Made by a program: the position numbers and the translations under genes. A model generated the notes under the pieces. The model was not told the DNA's origin. It was given only the letters and a program-made list of their open reading frames with translations, and made no database searches. From the NCBI GenBank assembly GCA_943704495.1, contig CALSCR010002366.1, forward strand, positions 1-28,199: DNA of 28,199 nt. Reading direction: 5' to 3'. Shown here piece by piece: positions 1-11,900 of this stretch (the stretch's first letter is position 1; each line of letters opens with the position of its first letter). This stretch comes from Pigoraptor chileana (taxonomy: Eukaryota > Opisthokonta > Filasterea).

Positions 1-126
1 AAACACAAACACAAACACAAACACAAACACAAACACAAACACAAACACAAACACAAACACAAACACAAACACAAACGCAAACACAAACGCAAACACAAAT
101 ACAAACACAAACACAAACACGAACGC
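1..126. repeat. AAACAC hexanucleotide array
   Basis: About twenty copies of the hexamer AAACAC with a few AAACGC and AAATAC variants fill the left edge. On the minus strand it reads GTGTTT, so it would be a TG-rich intronic tract if the SAM-domain gene continues leftward past its candidate donor near 288. It does not match a common telomere repeat, whereas true TTAGGG units occur elsewhere in the window. It is most likely a microsatellite at which the contig broke. Confidence 0.95.
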
Positions 127-148
127 AAGAAGATACCTAATGCAAGAC

Positions 149-586
149 TCAACCCTCACCACTGGCCATCCTCCTCGACAAGGTCGTATATGCTGAAATA
201 CATGGTGTTACACACACAATACGCGGGTCAGTTTGTAACACCTGCTGCATCTGAAGGGCGCTGTGACTATGATAATTATGTAACCCACCTTCCATCAGCC
301 GAAGTCGAGCTCCCAAGAGTGGAACAACCGTCGCCCATGTTTGCTCAGTGAAGGCATTTAGCGCGACACCGTCTATGTACTCAGTAGCGAATGCGCGGGC
401 GATTTTGTCTATTTTGGTGGCCGGTAGTGCGGACTTTCCTAGTTCGACGCGCACCCATGCCTCAACCATGCCAACCGTCCAATCCGTCACCGGCTGACTC
501 TCAGGCGCGGATGCCGACGCAGCCATACTCGCGTAATAAACTGGAACTAGGTTAGAGTGTGTGCACAATAATGGCTTAATATTCAT
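149..586 (-). CDS. SAM-domain protein, probably first exon only
   Basis: A 145-codon minus-strand frame. Residues about 34-99 fit a sterile alpha motif (SAM): VTDWTVGMVEAWV at the start, then a buried F, IDGVAL, FTEQTW and GARLRLMEGG at the end. These match the W, DG-x-L, L-T-E and G-x-R-x-x-L landmarks of the family. SAM domains mediate protein-protein or RNA contacts. The start may be residue 1 (586) or residue 21 (526, MAASASAPES), which begins just before the domain. At 289/288 the sense strand reads AG then GTGGGT, a donor used repeatedly in this window, so the true exon may be 289-586 with the rest beyond the left edge. Codons 100-145 would then be intron. It is divergent from tmcB-like gene A. 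The SAM assignment rests on pattern matching and the gene extent is uncertain. Confidence 0.55.
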   Translation of the reverse strand: MNIKPLLCTHSNLVPVYYASMAASASAPESQPVTDWTVGMVEAWVRVELGKSALPATKIDKIARAFATEYIDGVALNAFTEQTWATVVPLLGARLRLMEGGLHNYHSHSALQMQQVLQTDPRIVCVTPCISAYTTLSRRMASGEG

Positions 587-1601
587 GTTTTGAAAGATGG
601 ATAATTTACTCTCAAAAAAGGAACGGAATCATGCGGTGGTACACTTTCGTGACGTGTTTTGCTATCCACACGTCACTGCTCTGGATTGAAGATCACGTGT
701 GACATGCTAATTTAGCGAACTCTCGGCATCGAGCCCTCACCCACGGAGTTAGGGTTGGTTTAGGGTTAGGGTTAACCCAAGGCCCGGATGACAAAAGGCT
801 GACTAAATTTGCCTCGAGCCGACCGAACATTGAATGAACACCCCGTATGTGATTCAACTGCCTCTTCGTCTGTGAATTATGACACATATCACTGCTCCGG
901 TTTAAATCTGTCACCTTGGAGATCGATTTCGCGTGGGGTAGTAAAATTAATAACCGCGAGCATCGCTTGCGATTCCATAGTGAGGCGATACTGAGGCTAT
1001 AACTGCTTACCATGATCACTCCCCATGCCGGGCGTGAGGTCACTATACTCCGCTGTGAGTGCCACTGTCTACTATGTATTGCGCGTGCCGACCACTGCTG
1101 TCGGTCACTTTACAATATATTGCATTATCACACCCGCCTGAGGGGGTGGCACGATCGGTTGCAAGCAAGCCGCATCAGTGGAGGGAGGGGAAGTCTCCAC
1201 CGCCAGTAGAGGCCACCCTTCTGTGACAATGGTGATTCTGCATGCAACTGTCCGAGTGAACACGCTCCGCGGATGCCATCAGCTTTGCCCAAAGTAACGG
1301 CGTGTGTTCAGTCGCCAGCAAGAAGTGCCGCTTCTTTGTTACACATTTGCGAAAGAAACAATATACTGGTGCGGTAATACAGTATTGCCATTGACGCTGA
1401 ACTTTGTTGTGGGCTTCAGTCCATTACAAGCATCGACACCGCCGAGAACGCGCGGCACATCGGACCCGGCCGTCGAACTCAGACTTCTGGCACAGAAACG
1501 AGTATAATCCGGCTCACTGGGCACAAACGGACGCCCAGCTGAGTTCGTCGGTGTCGGATCAGCCCGACACAGACAGAGTGACCAACACAACCGTGAACAA
1601 G
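587..1601. promoter_or_regulatory. Divergent intergenic region upstream of gene A
   Basis: About 1.0 kb between the SAM-domain gene (minus) and tmcB-like gene A (plus). The small open frames here have no recognisable domain or consistent splice sites, and I take them as chance. It holds a short interstitial TTAGGG run (748-777) and one CACGTG E-box palindrome near 694. The promoters of both flanking genes must lie here or further left, but I see no convincing TATA or initiator element. The ATG at 1602 sits in AACAAGATGAGC, a reasonable eukaryotic start context. Confidence 0.5.
748..777. repeat. Interstitial telomere-like repeat 1
   Basis: An imperfect run of TTAGGG units, interrupted by one TTGG, ending in GTTAACCC so that the last units form a small inverted junction. 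TTAGGG is the telomere unit of animals, many fungi and many protists. A comparable run lies beyond gene B at 14673-14700, so the two runs bracket the tmcB-like pair. Confidence 0.8.
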
Positions 1602-4020
1602 ATGAGCTACTCGCAAAGCGCGGCATCGCACGCATATAGTGCTGCACCGCCCGCATCCCATGGGGACTCTTCTGTGTCGGCAACCGGTGCGCACAGGGGC
1701 TCCACGGTCCACCGCGTCGCAACAGCACTCAAAGATGGGCTGTTTGGAATTCTTTTTGTGATGATCAAGGACGCGACCATTGCGCGATTCTGGGTCATTG
1801 TGGAGCTGTGCATTGACATGATGCAGCTGCTTGCGTTCCCGTTCAACGCGTATCACCAAGACTTCCCGTGGAACAGTGGCCAGTCCATGTGGCTGCAGCG
1901 AATCGTCAAGCCGTTTGTGTTCGAAACATACATCGACACAAGCACCGCCGTCTTTTTCACTGCTATCGGCATACTTGTCCTCTTTCTCGCGAATGCGGTG
2001 TTTGTCGGATACTCGTTCTCCTCCGACAAGTACCGCATGATGTGGACAATCAAGCTCCTGCGCACAATCAGCGGGCTCGTCTCAACAATTTTCTTCATTC
2101 CCCTGACGGGTATACTGGCGGTGAGTACTCGGCTTCAATTGTGCGACTGAATCTTTTAGTTTGTTTTAATCGCCCCTTTTCTGACAACGTGACACTCTCT
2201 CGGGAAAGAAAAAAATGCATGCTTCGCACTGATTAGAGATACTGATAACTTTTGTTCGCGTATCGTACACATTACGCAGGCGCGTCTCCGCTGCGACCCA
2301 GGCGTCACGTGCTGGGCAGGATTCGATCTCTTTGAAAAGATCTTGGCGCTTGTTGTTGGCGTCGCATTCATCTTTCTGTCTCTCATGACAGGTATTTGTT
2401 TTAGCGAGCCCAGTCCCTCTGCTCGGTCGGTGCTTGGTCGGCCGCACTCGCGCGTCGATCTGTTTGCGAGTGCTATGCGTGCGTCCCTCACAGTAATGTT
2501 CACGCTGCTGGATTCATCAACCATTAGCCACTGGGTGCTGTGTATTGCGCTGCTCGTCTGCGGCGTGTCGACAGCTACGATGTTCACCTGGTACCTGCCG
2601 TATTACAGGTGGGCATGAGTTGGCGTCCTTTGAGTGTCAGTAATATGTATGTATGTGCGCGGAGAAAATCCTTGAAATGTATATGCGTGCCGTGCCATCA
2701 AGAATCCAGACTAACATGAGCACTTGGCATTCCAGACATAATTTTTCGCTTGCGAAGGTCGTGACATTCTGGATCCTCACGTGGTCGGCTGTGTGTCTTA
2801 TCATCGCACGGGCGAATGGAACGGAGAACAACCAGGCCTTTGTCTTTTTCCTCGTCGCCATCCCCTTCATCGTGTACTCTGCCATATCAGCGGCCAACTG
2901 GCGGCGGAGGTACATCGAGCAGACACCGTGCAACCGTCTTCGCAGCTCAACGGACATCGAGCTCAAGGCGCGATTCCATCTGATTGCGTCAGGCATCTTC
3001 TTTACGTACAAACCAAACGCAAGCGACAGTGACATGGAACTGCTGATCCAAGCGGGCGAGATGCAGCCCATCGACGAAGTGGCTGCGCGCAAGGCCATCG
3101 CGGAGGTCAACACATGGTATCGGTTTGCGGCACGACGCAATCCGCGGTCGTCGCTCTTGCGGCTGTTCTGGTCTAACCACCAGCAGTACTTTATGGGCAA
3201 CAACCAGCTCGCCCTCGCGGAACTGCAGGCGGCGGAGGAAATGTCGCCGCACTTAGACGAGCAGTTTTTCATCTATCGGCGGCGGAAGATGGTTCAGGAC
3301 GAAGTTGCGGGAGGCAAGGGTGACGTCATCCAGGTATGTATTTTGAATTCGAGTGAACTCATGTGCAATCGTACGCTCGAATGTTCTATTCTATGAACAA
3401 CATTTGATGTGTTGCATGACACCATTAGACACACTTATACACCGCTGCACGGCCCACACCCATACTCCATCCAGTTCATCAAATTCCAGAAGCACATGCA
3501 AGAGGCACAGCAATATGACTCTCGCGCGACAAAGGCCCAACTCGCATTGTGGACCGAGCTCCTCAAGCGAGACCCTGATCCAATGGCGATGAATCGCATG
3601 GCCTGGCGCGCCACGACATGCATTTCGCGCGCACAAACTGGATACCAGGAGTTGATCCGTCTGAACCCGAATGTTCCGCAGACATTTCGGATGTATGCAG
3701 GCTTCCTCATCGACGTTGTTCACGATCCCCTCACGGCAGAAATGTTCCTCGCAAGGGCGGGTGAGCTTGACGACGCGGGTGCAGCACATGACAAGACAGA
3801 CAAGGGTGGGGCTCGAGCTCTCAACGCCGAGTCGATGGGTATTGCTGAAATGCTGACGGACGACCGCTTCGCCACGATAGCGATATCGGGAGACCTGCGA
3901 AGAGAGGGAACGGTGGTTGAGATGAACACCTCGGCGTGCCGGTTGCTTGGATACCGGCAGAGGGAGCTCATTGGGCGCAACGTCTCTGCAATTATACCAG
4001 AGGTGCGCAATACGTTTGAA

Positions 4021-4062
<42 letters not shown>

Positions 4063-7000
4063 GACTGGGCGTCATTATCACTGTACACACATGACTCATT
4101 GGCATCACATTTAATTGTGTGCCCACTGCAGCCATTCGGGTCGAATCACAATCGCTACCTCCGTCGCTACCTCGAGGAAGGCGCAAGTACGGTGATGGAC
4201 CGAGTTGCAAGCGTCTTTGCAATTCACAAGTCCGGATACACCGTCCCGATATCGATGCTCGTTCGCCAGATGTGCTCTCCAACAGGCGGGATTCTCTTTC
4301 TTGCGGCGATGCGCCCGGTCGAGCCATCGTCCGCCGACAGCACGGAGGACAGCTCCATAATAGTGTCACGTGACGGCACGGTGGTCACGTGCACCGCGTC
4401 ATGCGGCGCGCTCTTTGGCATCCAGCCCGACGATTTCGCACCCGGGGGAACAAAGCTTCACGTGGCCCGGTTCGTGCCAGAGTATGCCATGTATGAAGCA
4501 TCCGGCCACAACAACAATAGCAGCGACGCCGACGCCAACACGACTGGTACTATGAATGTACAGGAGAGAGGGCGGTTTGACTCCGTCGCCGTGACATTGC
4601 CACACGGCCCCGCAACTGCGCGCATGACCATCTCTGCAATCACATCATCTCTGGGAGACACGATGATCATTCTCCGCTTCGAGGTGGAGCAGATGTCACA
4701 CGACGGCGGACACGAGCGGTTCAGCAGTGCGGACCAACAGCCTGACACGCGTCCGCCGCCGCTCTTTGCTATGTCCTTGGCAGACAACGAAGCCCCATGC
4801 CCCCTTCCCAGCCGACGTGTGAACTCAGTTGAGTACCACGCCGCCGCCGCCTTTCCCAGCCGTCGGGCAAACTCAGTCGAGTACCACGCCGCCCCCATTG
4901 CAAACCGTCGGATGGATTCAGTCGAGTACCAGGCCTCCATCTCAGTTCCCAGACGTCGGGCAAACTCAGTAGAGTGTCAGGCCGCTGCCTTTGCAAACCG
5001 TCGGATGGATGCGGTCGAGTACGAGGCGTCCCTCCCTCATTCACTTGCAATGTCCCTGGACGAGGTGTCAGAGGAGCCAAAGAAGGCGCGCAGATATGGC
5101 AAAATGCAATCGAAAGTGCAATTCGACACGGAGGGAAGTGAGACGGACGCCGTCGATATCAGCGCGGCAGGGAGTGCAATGGACCACTCTGATGTTGACG
5201 TGCACATCGACGTGGAGCACTGCAAGCACAGCAGCGGCGAGGAGGAAGCTGCCGGCGCGCAAAAAGAGCAAGGCGAAAGAGCGCCGCCGAAACCAAACAA
5301 GGCGAGGAGTGTGACATCGGAATCGCAGGCATCGTCGACGGCCTCGCGTATCGATGGGGTGCGGGAGCGCATTCTCTTTGGGGCGGGGGCCAGCACGGGT
5401 CGGCTGGGCGTTGTGCTCCGCATCAGTCTCTTGCTCTCCGTCGTCGGCGTCATTGCCATTGCGGCCTCCTCATACGTCGAACTGGACAAGCGCACGAGCG
5501 AGTACACGTCATCAGTCCAGCACGTGATCTTGGCAGCCAAGCGACGAGTGTACGTGTATGACATTCTCGATGCCACAGAGCTCCTCGTTCTCAACACTCT
5601 AGGCGCATATGACCTCTACAACGCATCCACGATCCAGGCGCGTCTCTCCACTGCCGCATTCCATCTGGACGACGTTCACGGTCAGCTCTATGCGGGATTC
5701 AAAGGCATGTCGGCGGATCAGAAGCTTCTCTACACGTCGCTCACCATTCCCATAGACAAATTCGAGGGCGGCGAGAAAGTAGTGCAGATGACCAACCTGT
5801 GGAGTCTCATCGACCTGGTCGTCGCAGAGGCGAGGGCGATATCCATCATGCATCCAGGCGCCGTCGTGGCAGACAATCCGTCGATCTACTTCATTTACCA
5901 CAACGCACTCACCATTATCGAAACGTGGATCGAGCGGTCGATGGCACTGTACCAAGCGTCGGCGGTCACTGCAAACCAGGACGCATCACAGACGGCGAAC
6001 ATGGAGGTTGCGATTGCAATGGCTTTTGCTGTCTTTTCGACGATTGTCGTTCTCTTTCCGCTTCTGGTGCTCATTGAGAGACGTCAGACCTCCGTCATTT
6101 GGCTCTTCCTTACGGTGCCGAGACAAGTCACGTCGGGCATGGCGGACCACTGCCGCTCCCGCCTCGAGTCGCGTGAGGCGCTTGACGACGGATTCGTCGA
6201 TGACAGCTCGAACGACGCTGACGTTGACGACGGCAACAAGCCTGGCAACGCCGATGGGGACACTTCCAAGCGCAGCAGTATGCGCGACAACCTTGCGCAA
6301 TCGCAATCCAACGACGCAGACCAGGACTACGATCATGCGCCCACTGGCACTAGTGGCGCGGGAGTATTTGCTGGCCTCCCCGCCATGTTCAGCAGGGCGC
6401 ACCGGCAGCAACGAAATGGCAAGCCCCACACCGGTCATCTGTCGCACGCACGTCGTGTCAAACGCGCCGCTATACCCACAGTCACGCAGCGGGCAAAGCT
6501 GTTTGTGTCTAATCAGATGCGCAACATCATCTGCGTCGCTGTGCTGCTTGTCATCTCGCTCGCGTTTTTTGGGACGATGCACGCCATTGTCACGAGTTTC
6601 ATCAAGGACAACGAGTTGACGGCGGCATCGGTGAACAACAATAGCAAACGGAACTACTACGCGCTCGTGTCCTTCCTGCTCATCAGAACGCTCGCGGGGG
6701 CAAACACGACAGAGGAGGTCATCTCCACAAACGACATGTTCAATAACGCAACACAGCACGCGTTGCAGCTCCACAATGAGCTGCTGTACGGCGACGCGAC
6801 CCTCGGGATACCCGCCATCGCAACCGAGCCGCGCTTCCAACCGCTGCTCTTCAAGAACGGATGCATCGAAACATCACCCGCCGATTGCGACACGTTTTAT
6901 GGGGGGCTTCTCGACAACGGGCTCTCTGTTGCATTTCTGCAGTTCATCCGCGACTGCCGGTTGCTGCGCCAACCCGCATATGACATGCCCGTGCCGTGTC

Positions 7001-7335
7001 CCCTGCCAGTGCTCAAGGACTTCATCATCGAACACAACATGGGCCCAATGAACACCTTTCTGGACCAATACTTGCGCCCATCCCTTGTGCGAATGACAGA
7101 AATGTTTGGAACAACGCTTGACCAGGACGTCGTGAACCTCCAGAATCAGCGCCTCGTGGGCACCATCGTCTACTGCTGCTTGGTGGGCGCCCTCTACATC
7201 TTGTTTTTGATGCCCATCGCCGGCCGTGCGAATGACGACGCCAAGAAGTTGCAGGTGCTGCTGCTGTGTGTACCGCCCAACGTGCTCAGGTCGACGCCCG
7301 CCTTTGCAAATGTCATTCGCGAAAATTACGCATAG
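1602..7335 (+). CDS. TmcB-like multipass membrane PAS protein A
   Basis: Exons 1602-2120, 2280-2608, 2736-3333, 3475-4002 and 4132-7335 give 1725 codons before the stop, with all phases consistent. Start is MSYSQSAASH; upstream codons are unlike paralogue B. Predicted parts: N-terminal block of about eight membrane segments (residues ~60-340, including FFTAIGILVLFLANAVFVGY); a TmcB/TmcC-type TPR region (~375-595) with RRNPRSSLLR, YFMGNNQLALAELQAAEEMS and FIYRRRKMVQDE; a PAS domain (~605-720; CRLLGYRQRELIGRNVSAII); a second PAS-like segment (~732-790); a linker with a five-fold RRxxSVEY repeat (~884-960); then membrane helices near 1084, 1285, 1456 and 1666 enclosing two outside loops. Family knowledge: TmcB-type proteins are known from Dictyostelium and other protists and are viewed as membrane sensors. 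No ligand or cofactor can be inferred. Splice sites are supported by identical positions in gene B. Confidence 0.92.
4003..4131 (+). other. Gene A intron 4, stop-free, with GT tract
   Basis: The intron runs from GTGCGC to CTGCAG and is supported by an intron at the same codon in gene B. It is 129 nt, a multiple of three, and carries no stop in the coding frame. It holds about 19 GT units at 4024-4061, which would read as a Cys-Val run. A retained intron would therefore insert 43 residues into the PAS domain without breaking the frame. Confidence 0.85.
4807..5035 (+). repeat. Five-copy RRxxSVEY coding repeat in gene A
   Basis: Five consecutive units of about 15-16 codons in the linker between the PAS and second membrane halves. 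The cores are RRVNSVEYHA, RRANSVEYHA, RRMDSVEYQA, RRANSVECQA and RRMDAVEYEA. Units 2-3 resemble units 4-5 (ANS then MDS/MDA), so an earlier two-unit block seems to have duplicated. Each core has Arg-Arg before a Ser (Ala in the last), giving R-x-x-S, a basophilic kinase type of site. Gene B has nothing comparable in its linker. Confidence 0.9.
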
Positions 7336-8928
7336 GCTGTGGTTGTGCCGTCGCAATATGGGCTGTGTTTGTTTCCTTTGTATAACTTGCGTGCTACGCG
7401 CTTGTCACGTGACTTTCCTATTGACTTGTAAGGTTTTTTTCCGATTCCGGCCACCGAAGTATTGTATGACGAAATCGTTAGTGAACCTAAACTATTGAAA
7501 TCATCATAGTAATTGGAATTCGGTGAAATCAATTGATACTTCTTTCTAATTCCGAGCATCAGTAGACTTTTTGGGCATTGCTACAGTGACCGTGCCGATA
7601 TCTCTCAAAACGGCCCGACAACCAAACAGCATTTATTCCACAGTCAAACGGGCTCGAAGTTCCTGATTCATCATTTTATTATGTCAACATATTTGTCGCA
7701 CCAGTAAGTATGTAAGTGTATTGCTCGATTCGCTCGGGATGAGAGTGATTCGGTCGTCGGGCATCGCCGGGCCGGCCCGCCGGCCAGTCACGCCGCGGCC
7801 GGTTCTGTTTAGTATGTTCGGCCGCCGGCCGTATCATCAGGCGGTTGTACGCGCAGTCATGCATCTGTGCGAGTTAGTTCATTGATTTAATGTTCCAAAG
7901 CATTTTGAATAAACAAACTGTGAATAATACAAGACTATTTGTGCGCCTAAGAAAAACGTGACAATTGGATGTTAATCGGGTGCCGGAACTTGCACACTGG
8001 CACGGCCGAAAAGCCGCGCTGCCCGGACGGCCGAGCTCGGACTGGCACATCAGTCGCGCGAGCGGGACGGATGCTCGGCAAAAGGGCGGCATGTATCGAC
8101 AAGTGGCCTACCCGACAGACATTCCCGAATTCGTTCAGGCTTGCAGCTTCGGATGTTCCGCAGTATTGTCGGCCGCCGATGACTCTGCATCAAAACCGCG
8201 ACTCAGTGACGATGAATCGCGGGACCGGCCATAGCGCCTGTGTCTTGAAATGCTTCGAATGTCGACACGACGAGCCCAAGAATGAAAACCTGCTTACCGT
8301 TCACATTTGAGCAATTGACGCGGTTGAATTGGGCAATCGCGGACAACAGGCTACTAGCACCTGATCCTGAGTTCGCGCCATTTGTGAAAGTACTGAATTT
8401 CAATTACTATGATGATTTCAATAATTTAGGTTCAATGTCGATTTTCCACCATGCAATACTTATGTGGCCGGAATCGGAAAAAATCCTTACAAGCGGGTTC
8501 CTTTCTAGGAATTTCCCGGTTGTCAGTGGCGGCCGGCACCGGGACCGTCCCGGCGGCTAGGCTTTGGCCGGCGTTCACTGCCGCCGCCGCCGGCGCTCAG
8601 TGCAGGAGACGGTCCGATGCCTACAGTGACATACTGCACGCGCATAACTCTGACTTAAAATTAGCTAGTGCGATTATGTCATCTTCTTTATCCACTGCCG
8701 CGGTATCATTGCGCACACCGAACACAGCTCGGCGGTGGGCTCGGCCGGTCAGTAAAACAGTGGACCGAGACAGTCGGCATCTCGGCTACACTACTGAGTC
8801 AGAAACGGGCACTGACTTCTGGGACAACGGCCAAACCGGCAAGCGCCGAGCGAAAAAATACAAGGGGAGCACTCACGCAGCCGACTAGCCGGACTGTTGC
8901 TGCTCAATCTTATGGCGCAGTTCAGCAA
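7336..8928. other. Intergenic region between genes A and B
   Basis: About 1.6 kb with no supportable gene. It contains the inverted-repeat element at 7425-8493. The interior is GC-rich and full of GGCCGG and CGGCCG palindromes, for example around 7766-7800, 7819-7832 and 8528-8570, plus a 15-bp interrupted palindrome CCGGGAC-C-GTCCCGG at 8539-8553. The 3' end of gene A and the promoter of gene B must lie here. A possible polyadenylation hexamer AATAAA occurs near 7908, which would be far from the stop of A. Confidence 0.6.
7425..8493. mobile_element. Inverted-repeat element, possible foldback or MITE-like DNA transposon
   Basis: The left arm (7425-7521) and right arm (8395-8493) are reverse complements at roughly 85 % by eye. 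They share the core ATTACTATGATGATTTCAAT, the block GTGGCCGGAATCGG followed by an A run, and outer ends CTTGTAAGG / CCTTACAAG. About 870 bp of GC-rich, apparently noncoding DNA separates them. Both arms read NYYDDFN in one frame, but the differences fall at amino-acid-changing positions, so I do not read this as coding constraint. No clear target-site duplication is visible outside the arms. A nonautonomous DNA transposon, or an inverted duplication of a local sequence, both fit. Confidence 0.6.
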
Positions 8929-11900
8929 ATGACCTCCAGCGGAGGTGTTTACGGCAGCGCGCTGTCGCAGGGCTGGTCGGACGGCTCCGTCGCGTTATTT
9001 GCGGGTGCAGATCGTAAGTCACGCGTAGAGCGCTTCTTGCAGTCGACCAAGCGAGGGCTCTTTGGTGTTCCCTTCGTGATGGTTAAGAATGCGGCACTGG
9101 CGCGCGCGTGGGTCAGCATAGAGCTGCTCATTGACTTCTTCCAGCTGCTCGGCTTTCCCTTCAACGCGTACCACAAGGACTTCCCGTGGAACGAGTCGCA
9201 GTCGCTGTGGTTCCAGCAGTTCCTACGGCCATTTGCCTTCGAGTCGTACATCGAGAACCTGCGAGCCGTTTTCTACGTCGCGGTGGCGATTGTCATTTTC
9301 CTTCTCGCCAATGCATTCTTCGTCGGGTACTCGTTCTCAAAGAACAAGTTCGGTATGCTGCCGGTCACGTGCCTGAGGGCCATCGCGGGGCTCAGCTCGA
9401 CTGTTCTTTTCATCCCCCTGACGGGCATCCTCGCGGCGCGACTGAAGGACGGTCCGTGGTCGGGCGTCGACCTGTTCGAGAAGGTCCTTGCCATCATCGT
9501 GGGCCTCGCTTTCATATTGCTCTCGCTGCTGTGCGGGATATGCTTTTCCGAACCGAATCCCGCTTCGCGGACCGTTCTCAATAGGGCGCACTCGCGCGTC
9601 GACCTCTATGCGAGCGCGATGCAGGCCATTCTGTCGGTGACGTTCACACTGATGACTGACGAGGGAAAGGAGGCGTGGGCGCTTGCTGGGACTTTGATCG
9701 GGGCGTCCGCCACAACTGCGTTGCTGTTCACATGGTATCCCCCATACTACAGGTTTGTGTGTTTGTGTGTGTATGTGTGTGTACGATTGGAGAATGTCAC
9801 AATCACTGAAACTTGACACACCGACACGCACCAATCCTGGCAGGTATTCGTTCTCTCTTGCGCGTGCGTCGGCCTACTGGCTGGTCACGTGGGCAGGCCT
9901 GTGCCTTCTCGTCGTTCTGAGCAAGGACGACCAGGAAAACCAAGCGTTCATCTTCTTTCTCTTTGGAGCGCCCTTCGTTTGTATGGCAGCCGTCACAACT
10001 ACAAACTGGAGACGTCGTCGGATTGCCGCCGCGGACATCGACACTCTGCGCAACGCACTCGACGTCGAGCTCAAGGTCCGCTTGCACCTGATCAAGTCGG
10101 GGATCTTCTTCAACTACAGACCCCCCGGCACGCAGCCGGCGTACGATAAGTTGGATGAAGTGGACGACGACGTTGCGCGCAACGCCATTGCACAATGCAA
10201 CGCGTGGTACCGAACGGCGGTGCGACGCAATCCCCGGTCGTCCCTCATGCATACGTTCCTATCCAACCACTACCAGTATTTCATGGGGAACGGGCAGCTT
10301 GCACTGTCGGAGCTGCAGGCGGCGGAGGAGCTGTCGCCGCACTTTGACGAGGACTTTTTCATCTACAGAAGGAGGCAGATGGTCCAGGATGAGATGGCAG
10401 GAGGAAAGGGCGATGTGATCCAGGTAAGGGAAGTGGGGAGTGGCGCGAGAGTGTTATGATGCACTGCATGTGTGAAGCGTGCGACTGATAGTTTGTCACT
10501 CATAAGTCGCGCATGTTTCGGCAGTGCGGGCACCCGGCGCGATTTCCTCACAACCGCTGCACTCTCCATAGATTTTCCAGTGGTTATCGCAATTGGACTG
10601 GCTCATGCACGCAATTACCCCTCACCGCCTCCGCTCACTCCCAACCCTTCACTCCCCTCGCAGTTCATCCGATACCAGAAGAACATGGCGGAAGTGCAGC
10701 GCCACGACATTCGCGCGACGCACGCCCAACTTACCTTTTGGATGGAGCTGAACACCCGGAAGTCGATTTCCTCGCTCTCAACAACATTGCACGTCGCGTG
10801 GCGACTTCTATTTACAAGGCGCAGAAGGGTTACCAAGAGCTGTTGCGCGCCAACCCAAACTCCCCACAGACGCTGAGGATGTACGCCGCCTTCAACATGG
10901 ACGTCGTGAACGATCCGATGACCGCAGAGACGCTGCTTGGGCGTGCGTCGGAGCTGGACGACCTCGAGGGAAGCGACGGTGACGACCGTGCAGGAAGGCT
11001 GAGCGCGCTTGAAATGGGCACGATGACTGTGGCAGAGATGCTGATGGACGACAAGTACGCGACGGTGACCGTGTCCGGGGACTTGCATAGGGAAGGCATT
11101 ATCGCGGCAATGAACGTGTCAGCGTGTAGGTTGCTTGGGTACCGGTCACGTGAGCTTGTCGGTAGGAACGTCGCGTCGATAATTCCGGAGGTGAGCGCGA
11201 TAGCGCAAAAAAACAACTGTTCATAGCTTTCATCCGGGGGGGGGGGGGGGGGGGGGGNNNNNNNNNNGGGGGGGCGGTCATGCTGTTGCTGTCAGAGACG
11301 TTATCGGACAGTTCAATGCGGGATGCGCACCGCTGAACCTACGTCTCCTATCCACCATGCATTCTCATTCTATTGCAGCCCTTTGCGTCGCACCACTCGG
11401 GGTACGTCAAGAGGTACCTCGAAGAGGGGACGTCGTCGTGGCTCGAGCGGCCCGTGCGCGTATACGCACTCCACAAGAGTCGATATGCCATCCACGTGGT
11501 CATGTGCATCACGCAAGTGTGCTCGCCCACGGGAGGCATCCTATTCCTTGCAGCGATGAAGCCGATCGCTGCACCGCAGAGACTCGAGGGAGTGCGCGGT
11601 GAATCTGCATGCACTCTCATCGTCGCCCCCGACGGGCACGTGGTCACGTGCACAGCCGCATGTGGGGCAATGCTTAACATTGGGCCGGACCAGTTCGGGC
11701 CCAACGCACCCCAGTTGCCGGCTACACGCTTCCTCCCCGATTACGCCGCCATTTCCGCGGGTCTGGCGACAGACGGCGTCAAGGAGAAAGAAGCTGCCTC
11801 CGGCGAGCGGAACCATCGTCCGCTACATCAGCTTCGCATTATCTCTGTGGTCAATTCACGTGGCTCTTCCATTACCGCATCCGCGTCTGTTTCTACGCTG

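Noticed and set aside
1-126. AAACAC array as a chromosome end
   Set aside because: The unit does not fit the TTAGGG type seen elsewhere in the window, and a gene probably runs through it; microsatellite is simpler.
1404-1601. Upstream extension of gene A's first exon to an earlier ATG
   Set aside because: The 66 extra codons have no counterpart in gene B and look like untranslated leader; the ATG at 1602 matches the B N-terminus in length and character.
7326-8560. Frames reading NYYDDFN in both arms of the inverted repeat as remnants of a protein
   Set aside because: Differences between the arms change amino acids rather than silent positions, and frames diverge just outside the shared block. 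DNA-level inverted repetition explains the similarity.
8668-8928. Upstream extension of gene B's first exon
   Set aside because: The extra residues are basic and low in similarity to gene A; the start at 8929 matches A in length.
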